This document shows, in pieces, positions 54,796-64,000 of a stretch of 64,000 nt of DNA. Source of the DNA: Aphidius gifuensis (Eukaryota; Arthropoda; Insecta; Hymenoptera; Braconidae); assembly GCF_014905175.1 (NCBI RefSeq), contig NC_057789.1, positions 19,126,176-19,190,175 of the forward strand, in the 5' to 3' direction. The translations under genes were made by a program, and so were the position numbers. Within the stretch, counting starts at the first letter, position 1, and each line of letters starts with the position of its first letter. The notes under the pieces are model-generated. The model had not been told where the DNA came from, made no database searches, and saw nothing but the letters and a program-made list of their open reading frames with translations.

Positions 54796-55997
54796 GGTAT
54801 GTTAAGTTAGCAAATACATTATAGCACAGTTAAACCGGACTATATCAGGAATTACGTGCGAATTGTGTGCGTTTTTTGTGCGAAACTCGCAATTTTTAGG
54901 CGTTTTTTTTCTTTAAATTGTGTTTCACTGTAAGCTAACAAAATTTGTTTAATAATGATCCGATCTTGATGTAATAAGGCCTAAAATTACGTGCACATGT
55001 GATTCATGTGCGGATGAATAAATTTGAAAAAAAATTATTTTTAATTATTTATAACAATTTAGAAAATTAACAAATGAAAGCTAGCACAACTTCTTTAATA
55101 ATGATCCGATTGTAATGGAATGAGTCTTGAAATTATGTGCAAATCATGTATGATGTATGTGCAGATGAATAAATCAAAATAAAATTCATTAATTTGCATT
55201 GTTTTAATTTTTTATAACAATTTTAATTGTCTATTATTGGAAACACCTCCAACAAATAACAAATCTCGCCAGGTGTTTTAAACCAATGAAACTATTTTTT
55301 TTCAACTTTATAGCACTCAAAATCACAATAACATCAAGTAAATGAATACATGAAATTTTACTTCGATAAATAAATTAGAAGATAAACATTGTTAAAACAA
55401 CTAATTTTGTTTCAAAATCAATTGTTATTTTCGCCGTGAATTGACAAAACTTTTTTCTAGGATAATAGAATTTTTTATGAAGATGTTTTTTTTTTTAACC
55501 AATAATTTTATTATTTTGAAACACCTCATCGGATTTAGTATTTGTGGAAGGTGATTTCAATAATAGAAAATTCGAATTGTTATGAAGAATTAATCAAAAA
55601 TTCTTTTTCTAATTTATTCATTCGCATATGAATCACACATAATTCGCACATAATTTTAAGACTAATTTTATCAAGATCAGATCATTATTGAAGAAGTTGT
55701 GCTAGCTTTCATTAGTTAATTTTTAAAAATGTTATTAAAAATCAAAAAAATTTTTTTTTATGAATTTATTTATTCAAACATAAATCACACATAAGTCGCA
55801 CGTAATTTTGAGCCTAACTACGTTTAGATCAAATCATTATTCAAAAAAATTCTTACATCGGAAGTTTTAGTGAAAGCTAGCACAACTTTAGAAAAAAACA
55901 AAAAAAAATTACAAATTCCGCTGATAACCCGCATATAATTCCTGATATAGTCTGGTATGATTGTGCCTATATAATGTATGTGAAAACTTTACGTACC
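54796..55997. mobile_element. 1.2-kb TIR element, long member of the 28064 MITE family
   Basis: GGTATGTTAAGTTAGC to CGGACTATATCAGGAATTA at the left is inverted at 55938-55997 (ending TTTACGTACC). Inside are repeated GTGCGAATT / TTCGCAC and AGCACAACTTC(A/T)TTAATAATGATC blocks in both orientations. No open reading frame. Confidence 0.8.
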
Positions 55998-56009
55998 GAG
56001 ATGTATCTA

Positions 56010-57006
56010 AAGAAAGGATGTAGCCAAATAAATTACCTTGTCATCTAAATTAGTTCCTCAGCAATATTTGGAATTATAAATTAAATTAATTATTTTGAAT
56101 CGTTGCAGAATAAATTTAGATTATCAATTAGTTCATTTGGCTACACTCTTTCCCCAGATACATTTGCAGTAAGTAAGCTGCATCAATTCGTTAACTCTGT
56201 TTTTTCTCAGCTGCTGCTTTTCGTTGAAGAAGAGTTGAGAGAAAGTAAAGTTTCTACGGAGAGTGTGTGCTCCGCTCACTTGGGTCTTAGCTGGCAGGCA
56301 AGACGTTGGCAAATCTTAAGTTGGCCAAGCCAACTCAATAAAATCCAAGTATTAAATTGTATTTTCAAAAATATCAAACTGCTTTTTTCACCAATTGATT
56401 GTTACAAAATAACAATCAATATCAAATTGTTAATAATTGGAAATAATATATTGTGTACACAAATCTGTAAATTAAACAAGCTGATCAAGAAGTTAAACTT
56501 GGTGAACGACGACGTGAATCTGGACGGCGTCCTTCTGTAAAATCACGCCGCCATTACTCAAAAATGAAACTTGTTGCATCAACATTGAAGAACAAAACTA
56601 ATTCAACATCAATAATTTTGAATACTGGCCATTACTCAACATCAATATTGGACATTTACTTGGTCTGATCAACCAAGTCTTCCAAGGCCAACAAATCATC
56701 ATCAATATCATCAAACCAGCATCAAGAGCTTCAATCATCATTCAGGTCGTAGTGGTATGAGTATGTGTGTGCTTGTGTGAGTGATTAGGGCATAATATTT
56801 GAATAAATACAATCAATTTCATATTTAAAATATATATCAATTTTGTTTATCATTATCTTAAACCCAATCATTTTCAGGGTAAATTTAAATCAGTAATAAT
56901 TCGTATCTTAAATTGAATTTCATTTTATATTAACTTGATAAATTTAAACACGTAAAATTGGTCTTTTTTAAATAAAATAAAATAGAATCAAAAGCCCAAG
57001 TTCACA
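56010..57006 (+). repeat. 5' LTR of a second LTR element
   Basis: It probably starts at TGTAGCCAAATAAATTACC near 56012 and ends AGCCCAAGTTCACA at 57006, directly before a primer-binding site. It is homologous to 16216-17014 from CTACGGAG onward. Start uncertain. Confidence 0.6.
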
Positions 57007-57008
57007 AT

Positions 57009-57026
57009 TGGCTCCCAACGTGGGGC
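57009..57026 (+). promoter_or_regulatory. Primer-binding site
   Basis: TGGCTCCCAACGTGGGGC two bases after the LTR end. A second similar site (TGGCTCCCGACTAGAGGC) lies at 57110, suggesting duplication of the LTR-primer junction. Confidence 0.65.
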
Positions 57027-57091
57027 ACAAACCACGCGGTGAAAAAAAAAGAGTAATAATTTATATAAATTAATAATTATAAATTTTAGTT

Positions 57092-57883
57092 GTGACCAAA
57101 TTTCACAATTGGCTCCCGACTAGAGGCAAGAGTACGCATGAGAAAGAGTGTGTGTGTATTATTAGAATAAGTAAAACGGCCGAAAAACAGACGCCTTGGC
57201 AACGCAGGGCAACCAAGCGCGCGTTGACGGGAACGCCTGGTGTTGTTAGACTTAAACGTACGCGTGGAAATAATATTAATAAAAATACACAAAATTTAAA
57301 CATTGAAAATGATTCAAAAAATAATAACAATAGTCAAGTTCCAAATAAGCACTTTCAAGATTTAAATATTGATAGTAATAATAATTTAAATATTGATAAA
57401 AATAATAATTTAAATGTTGATAGCAATAATAATTTAAGTGTTGAAAATTAAAATATCAATGCAAATAACAATCAAAATTTAAAGCTTGAAAATAATAATG
57501 CTATGTCAAATACACGAAATAATAATAATAGACGTAGTATATCTAATGAGTCAATAAATTCAAGAAAATATTTGGGACATAATAATAATAACCTACGCGG
57601 TAGAATCATGGCGAGAAATGATGAGGTGGAAGAATTGAAAATACAACTTGAGCAAGCGTTAAGAGAGAGGCAAGATGCACTTGGTACGGTTGCGCATTTG
57701 CAGCAGCAACTCAACACACGCGCCGGTGGGAATGTCAATGACATGGGTCAGCTCGCGCGCACGGTCAACCAAATAAGAGACCAAGTAAGCGACCAACAGG
57801 TCCATGCGTGTGTTGAAAAAATTAAACATAATGATAACATTAATCCTAGAAGAGTACTTAATTATAATGATACTTTATTATAA
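57092..57883 (+). pseudogene. Gag N-terminal region, Asn-rich with a coiled coil
   Basis: A single frame is interrupted by one TAA at 57449-57451. The first half has RATKRALTGTPGVVRLKRTR followed by NNNLNID repeats. The second half has NDEVEELKIQLEQALRERQD, a clear coiled coil, and MGQLARTVNQIRDQVSDQQV. It stops in a locally duplicated AT-rich segment at 57830-57930, and no pol follows. The layout (LTR, primer site, gag) is that of an LTR retrotransposon truncated after gag. Confidence 0.6.
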
Positions 57884-59344
57884 TGGTACTTTATTATAAT
57901 GATAACATTAATCCTAAAAGAGTACTTATAATCGTGTGAGTGTCCGCAAGTATGTTTATTAAAAAAACTTTTAAATTTTTTACATGACCTTGCTCAAGTA
58001 GTATTTAAGTTTGACCATTAAGTCTAAGTTAAAATAATTGTCATAATTAAGTATTTACATTGTTTTAATGTGTATAAAAAAAAAAAAAAAAAAAAAAAAC
58101 ATGTAAATTTGATGATTATTAATTTTACTTGTTATAACATTGTACAATGTATCCTTTATAAAAAAATCACTTTATTTCAGCTAACTTCACACTGAAAGGT
58201 TTTTATTTTTGTTTATTATGAAGTTAGTTATAATAAAGTGATTTTTGTTTTTTTTTTTTTCAATTTTTTTTTCATTTTCATTTTTCCTGTCATACAGTTT
58301 CAGAATCTTGAGGTGATAAGTCGTTCAATTTCGTTTAGATATCGGTGTGTATATTCGGTTATTTCTTTTTTGTTTGTTCATTTTTTTAGCTGTTTAGTAT
58401 GTTAGGATTTTTAGAATTAGATTTAGGTGTGTATATTCGGTTATTTTTTTTTTTTTTTGTTTATTTTTTTAGCTGTCAATTTAGTGATTTTACGTGGTTA
58501 AAATAAGTGATTCGGATTCGATTGTGTGTTAGTTGTTTTTTTTATTTTAGTATTCATTTAGCCGGTTAGATTTAGGTAATTAGGTAAGTATGTGTTTCAT
58601 AGTTTGAATGAAACAAAAAAACAAAATGTTATGTTTAATTCATTATTTAAAAAAATTTACAAAAAAAAAAAACGGAAAGTAAATTTTAAAACAATTTTAA
58701 TTATGTCCGTCCAAATAGGTATATATTTTAAATTTACTTGAGATTTTTTCCAAATATAAAATAAATTGATTTTGTATTTTCATTGAAAATATATTTTTTC
58801 CACTTATAAATGACATCTTCCAATTCGTTAATATTCAAAATTGCCTCATGGTAATAGTTACTGACTACTGGATAATCTATTATACTATACATAATCTACC
58901 ATCGCGCTTATTATAGTAATGGAGTCAGGCTAACATCCGTCAAATCGTTTTGATTCCACTAAAATAGAATAGAACTAGATTTTTCCCTGGTAAATTTTCT
59001 GTTTCTGCATTTTTAGAAATTTTTTTTGCTGAAAATAAAAATTTTGAAAACAAAAAAAAAATATTTATATTTCTGGACCCAGATTTTTGATGTGCCCAAA
59101 ATGCGTGTATTGTGTTTCTAATTTTGTGAAAAAAAATCAGAAAAAAAAATGGTCCTTTTTGAGAAATTCCAAAAATAGTGATATTTTAGAGATAATGGAG
59201 TCAAGAAAAATTGATGAAAAAATCCAAAAAAAATTAGAGGCTCAATTTCAGCCCAAAATCAACTCAAAATTGCTCATCTTATCAAAATAGTTGGGGGTCA
59301 GGCAGATGACCCCGTGATTTGACTAAGAATGCCCCATATATATA
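57884..59344. other. Gene-free stretch with a hairpin and a direct repeat
   Basis: It contains an A-run at 58078-58099, a hairpin (58161-58246) and a two-copy repeat of GTGTGTATATTCGGTTATTT near 58343 and 58424. The frame at 59087-59290 (Lys-rich) is not convincing. Confidence 0.5.
58161..58246. repeat. Hairpin
   Basis: AAAAAATCACTTTATTTCAG with CTAACTTCA pairs with TGAAGTTAG and AATAAAGTGATTTTT. Confidence 0.75.
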
Positions 59345-60335
59345 CCTACATATATATATTATATATATATAAATCGAAGGTTGCTGTAACTAGGAAAAAA
59401 TTGAAATGAAAATGAAAATAATTTTATTGCATATTTGATTGACACATGAAACCCTGATCGTAGTCGGTAACGAAGATTTTTACTCTACTGACTGATAAGA
59501 ATGTAAGATTGACCCAGTTTTATGAGTTAATCGGCGATAAAATTTTTTTTTAATTTTTTAAAATTTTTTGTATTTTCGATCGGCTCTCGGAAATTTTTCT
59601 TGTTGGCAATAAATTCACTTAAATATTAATTTTTTTTTCTTATCCATTTATCTTTCACTACTAACATTAGACGTCATTGTTCAGTTATTTTAATTAAATA
59701 ACAATTCCACGTGAAGTTAGACGAATAGTTCCCGTCAAATGTGGAGAGAATGATTTAACCGAGGACCGAGACGTACGGCTAGCACGCGTGGTCATCGCAG
59801 ATCCATTGTCTCAATTATGCATCACTATTTATTTTTGCTTACTTTGCAGATTTTTATATCCTTTTCAAAATAAATGCGATCTTCTTTTTATTCGTTGAAT
59901 ATATATTTTTTAATGATTGAACGGTACATTATTTATCTTTTATAAGTCAGTGGTCAGTTAATCTCACAACAACTACTTGAATAATGAAGTTGAAAATGTA
60001 TTCTACCGAAAAGTGTCAGAAACTTGTAGACATCTTAAGTGCGGGTTAGACATCTCCGAATACTATCGGGAGAATTGATCAATGGATTAAACGAGGTAGT
60101 GCAAATATAAAATTGAATTTTTGAAAAATTTAGCTGATCAAGTGGGTGTACCGAAAAGAATATAATTAGTGGTAGTTAGACTTACAACTGTAGTCTGAAA
60201 GTTACAAGTGAAAATAAAAAAAAATTTACATCATGGTACTTTTATTGGTTTTGGAGCTTATTCGTCATTCGATGATGAATGGAGCTTATTCGATTTTGTG
60301 AATTGCCGAATAGATGGACGGCGGAGGTTTTGGAG
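59345..60335 (+). mobile_element. Remnant C of the PolB element family
   Basis: Collinear with 38510-39550 of the complete element: GTTGCTGTA, then TTTTATTGCAT, GACACATGAAAC, and the start of the polymerase gene at 59996 (ATGTATTCTACCGAAAAGTG). The polymerase start has a stop and indels (AAGTGCGGGTTAGACATC). It lacks its terminal repeat and is cut off at the (AAT)n tract. Confidence 0.8.
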
Positions 60336-60336
60336 C

Positions 60337-60967
<631 letters not shown>

Positions 60968-61238
60968 TTTTGTTAATATTTTTAATTAATAATAAAATTT
61001 TCTTAATAATTAATATAAACAAATAATAATAATAAATAATAATAATAATTCATAATTTAAAAATTCAAAATCTCAAGATGGCGTCATTGAAAAAAATAAA
61101 GTTGTTTAATAAGCGGACCACCTGTGGTGATATTGCTCAAAGGAATTCATTAGCGGTTAAAATAATTAACGGATCCTTGGGGTGATATCTCGCCATTCCC
61201 GCGATATCAACCGCTGATCGCAGTGATGGTTGCGCATC

Positions 61239-61640
61239 AGTAGTGTAGCTACCAGAGTTCTGCGACAAGGAGCGGTCGAAAACAGGTAGATCGGCGAGGG
61301 GACAGGGGAATGAGACCGTGTAGGTAATGTAGAGATTGAAAAGAAATTTGAATGCGTGCATTTTTACCCTGGGTCGGTAATACAGATTTGAATTTTGTCA
61401 TTTTAAATTGCGATTTGTCATGTCCGATGTGTTATGTTCCCATGTTCCATGTTTCCATGTCGTATGTTCTCATGTAGTATGTTACTATTTCGTATGTTCC
61501 CGCGTCTTATGTTCCATATCTTATGTCCCATGTCTTATATCCCATGTGTTATGTTCCCATATCTTTTGTCCCATATCTGATGTCCCATGCCTAATATCCC
61601 ATGTGTTATGTCCCATGTCTTATGTTCCCATGCCGCTGAA
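61239..61640. repeat. Terminal repeat with subterminal array of remnant D
   Basis: Same architecture as 38104-38480: terminus, GGCGAGGGGACAGGGG block, GGTCGGTAATACAGATTTG, then about 20 words of the type TTATGTCCCATGTC. Confidence 0.85.
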
Positions 61641-61904
61641 AAATGTAAGAAGTCATAGGGTGATAAAAAATAAATAATGTTAATTATTTAATTTTTATAT
61701 TGATCGATTTTATCAGTTATAATATATATATATTAAAATTATTTACAAAATATATAATTTTAATAACTTAAGATGAGACGTTAAAGAAATTCAAATACAA
61801 AATCTAATTCTCTCAGCATTAAAAAAATATGAATTCGTCGTGGAACAGTTATAGATTCAGACTTGGAAAAGATTGAAAACTCGGTGCAAATAATAATGAA
61901 GTCA

Positions 61905-62165
61905 ACCTACGTTTACAACAAAATACGGAAAAGACTGTCTCAGAGAATATTTAAAATCAATGTTTACGCAATAGTTTCAAATAATCCAAAAAAAATTATA
62001 ATTGCTCCTATATTTTGAGTAATAAAGAAACGATTCACTTGTTGGTAGTCAATAAAAACGAAAAATAATAATAAAAAATATAGGAGCAATTATTGCGTAA
62101 ACATTGATTTTAAATATTCTCTGCGTCATAAACTTTTCCGTATTTTGTTGTAAGCGGAAGTTTAC
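61905..62165. repeat. Foldback containing a PolB fragment
   Basis: Left arm 61905-61985: TTACAACAAAATACGG, then AGAATATTTAAAATCAATG, TTTACGCAATAG. It continues as polymerase sequence (matching 40238-40345). The right arm at 62070-62160 is the inverse, including TTGCGTAAACATTGATTTTA and CCGTATTTTGTTGTAA. Confidence 0.8.
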
Positions 62166-62546
62166 TTTATTTTATTTGCATAAAGATCTTTAATTTCTTC
62201 CGAGTCTGAATCTATAACTATCCCACAACAAATTCATATACATCTCATCCTTTTAGCATTAGAATTTTTTTCTCTTTCTTGATAAATTTTTTGAGCGTTG
62301 AATTGAATGTTTGATAAACTGAATAAATAATTTTTTTTGTACTGCAAGCGATGAACCAGATATGTCAACATAATACTTTTATTAGCAATTTCGAAAACAC
62401 TGGCCCCTCTAGCAGCACATCGTGATTGACAGCTGTAACACAAAAACAAAAAAATACATAAGTTTATTTATTTTTTTTTTTTTTTTACAAATATGATATT
62501 TTTGTTTTTAAAAAAATATACGTACTTTTTTATAAAGAACTAACTG

Positions 62547-63185
62547 TTATTCAAACATATCACTATCACTATCAATATTGATAGGTTGATTGTCATCAGG
62601 ATCCACATTTGGTATGTCAGCATCATCATTGTGCTCGATATTGACCCGATAATCAATACTTTTTACTTGATGATCCTCATCATCATAAAATTGGTAGAAA
62701 TCAATCGGGTGTCTACATATCGGACATCTGACATTGTCCGATTCTAAAAGTCTTTCCAAACAAGTCTGTCTGCAAAGATAATGTTTGCATGACAGTTTCG
62801 CTGGAAATTCAATTAACTCCTGTAGACATATCGGGCACTGATGATCTTCCCAATACCACAAGCCACTCTCTTCTGGTTCACGGGTTTTTAATTTTTTGCA
62901 GAATTTTTCGTATTTCTGATGTCTCTGATATTTTTGATTTTTTTAATTCTAACTGATCGATTTGTTTATCTGAAATTTTCATCTGTTGTAAATTTCTTTT
63001 TTTGGTGTTCTGCAACCGCTTCACTTTATCTAGCAATTTTTTAATTGAATTATCAAGTGACTCATTATCCTTGGATAAAATGACGCGTAATGTTACAGAA
63101 CTACAAATTGCTACATTATTTTTTTGTATTAATTCATTCGAATCCGAGTCCTCGGTGACAGATGAAGATGGTTGAGTTATTTTCT
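62547..63185 (-). pseudogene. Coiled-coil/RING-finger gene of the PolB element family
   Basis: Intact C-terminal frame 62861-62547 (104 codons) has a C3HC4-like RING: C9/C12 (HQCPICLQEL), C25/H27/C30 (LSCKHYLC), C34, C46/C49 (VRCPICRHP). Then comes an acidic tail IDFYQFYDDEDHQV, ending DSDSDMFE. The C30-x3-C34 spacing is one longer than the usual x2. Upstream on the same strand (63185-62930) lies an N-terminal part with an acidic/Ser start and a Lys/Leu-rich coiled coil (LLDKVKRLQNTKKRNLQQ), separated from the RING frame by stops near 62900. RING proteins are often E3 ubiquitin ligases; viruses and large mobile elements carry them to act on host or own proteins. Remnant A has lost exactly this domain. 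Confidence 0.6.
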
Positions 63186-63808
63186 ACGACTATCACTGTC
63201 CACCGACTTTAATGACAATATATGTATAGTGATGACAAGCCACAACTATTTCTAATTGCAAATTGAATACAATTATGGACCGCAATTCAATTTTCTTAGT
63301 GACAGTTTGAGCTAGTATACAATTGACCTGTTAAACATAAAGAGGAATACATGTCAATTTTATATTCCATATTAATAACTATTGATTATAGTATCGATAA
63401 ATAATCGATATATTATTTATCTACTATCACATATGTGATTGTAATATTAAAAGATTTTAATAGTACAACTAATAAGAATATTAACGATTTTTTTGTTCAA
63501 TAATATCCACTGATTTAGTATATCGAAAATGAAATGATTTCATCAAAATGATTTAATTAAAATTTTTAATGAGTTGAATTAAAGTTTATCTCAAACTAAA
63601 AAAAAAAATATTAAAATTTACATTAAGATTGTAATTTAAAAAAATTATAAATATGACGCCTGACTATAGTCGCGACGAAGTATATACTGTACAATAATTT
63701 TTCCAATATCCAACTTAGCTAACTTTTTCAAGAATTTTTCATATTAAAACTATCGTCTTCTCAAAAAATAAAAATAAAATATAATAAAATAAATAAATAA
63801 ATATTTTC

Positions 63809-63900
63809 ACTCGAAAAAAATTATGAAAATAGAAATATTGGCAAGAAAAATGAAATAAAAAAATGAAATCTTTATTATCCATAAATTAATTTTTTCGAGT
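63809..63900. repeat. Conserved hairpin, partner of 4808-4899
   Basis: ACTCGAAAAAAATTATGA pairs with AATTAATTTTTTCGAGT; loop about 50 bp. Confidence 0.75.
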
Positions 63901-64000
63901 AAAAATATTTAATTATTTATTTTTTTTTTTTTTCGCGATGTGTCTCGAATTATACTATCATGATTTGATTTGTCAATCAACGAACAAATATGACAACACG

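Larger units (their letters stand above)
61239..63905. mobile_element. Remnant D of the PolB element family, with RING gene
   Basis: It starts AGTAGTGTAGCTACCAGAG at 61239, with the subterminal CATGTTCC-type array at 61415-61635, a PolB-derived foldback (61905-62165), the coiled-coil/RING gene (minus) and the conserved hairpin. Collinear with remnant A. No right terminus seen before the window ends. The 6 bp preceding the terminus are CGCATC. Confidence 0.8.

Noticed and set aside
56103..56540. 145-codon frame
   Set aside because: Lies within an LTR whose second copy (16216-17014) does not keep the frame.

Overview
The window is a repeat-dominated stretch of a very AT-rich eukaryotic nuclear genome. 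Spliced coding exons, Gypsy-type LTR elements, hAT and Helitron relics, a tRNA-derived SINE, MITE-like palindromes, long (AAT)n tracts and virus-like PolB elements all point to an arthropod. A hymenopteran, perhaps a parasitoid wasp, is my best guess from overall look only; no marker gene proves it. No bacterial features (operons, Shine-Dalgarno sites, CRISPR) are present.

Layout. 0.3-2.1 kb: one plausible host gene, five short exons encoding about 124 aa behind a CCAAT/TATA-type promoter, followed by a fragment of another coding region cut by a transposon end. 2.6-4.9 kb: end fragment of a Polinton-like PolB element family (remnant A) with a RING-less relic of a coiled-coil/RING gene. 5.8-8.0 kb: a 2.2-kb foldback element with about 700-bp arms. 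8.1-11.2 kb: an LTR element carrying only a gag-like, Asn/His-rich gene. 11.2-12.9 kb: a reversed PolB pseudogene (remnant B) broken by that LTR element and by a tRNA-derived SINE. 13.2-18.1 kb: unknown coding fragments, a hAT relic, a decayed LTR and a solo LTR with target duplication CAAC. 18.4-35.5 kb: a Gypsy-type retrotransposon on the minus strand, both LTRs flanked by TAAT, with gag split by a 6-kb composite insertion and a leader holding about 19 hairpin-forming tandem repeats. 35.5-36.7 kb: ATT minisatellite and a Helitron-type helicase fragment. 36.7-49.2 kb: a DNA transposon (element T) coding a DDE transposase joined to a Ulp1-like protease. Element T is interrupted by an 8,325-bp Polinton-like element (38,104-46,428) with about 400-bp terminal inverted repeats and a perfect 6-bp target duplication TCTGTC. 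49.3-54.8 kb: decayed coding fragments of unknown origin, an inverted-repeat element, an RGG-box pseudogene. 54.8-57.9 kb: a TIR element and a second LTR/gag element. 59.3-63.9 kb: two further remnants of the PolB element family (C and D) separated by a perfect (AAT)210 tract; remnant D keeps the RING domain.

The most interesting system is the 38.1-46.4 kb element. It carries a complete-length protein-primed family B DNA polymerase with proofreading, a small conserved-looking protein of unknown function, and a capsid-like protein, but I can see no integrase, packaging ATPase or own maturation protease. Its 6-bp duplication is the integrase-type signature of Polintons, so mobilisation in trans or recent gene loss is implied. 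Each of its two large genes has one or two simple breaks, so this copy is young but decaying. The nesting order can be read directly: host DNA or Helitron, then element T, then the PolB element.
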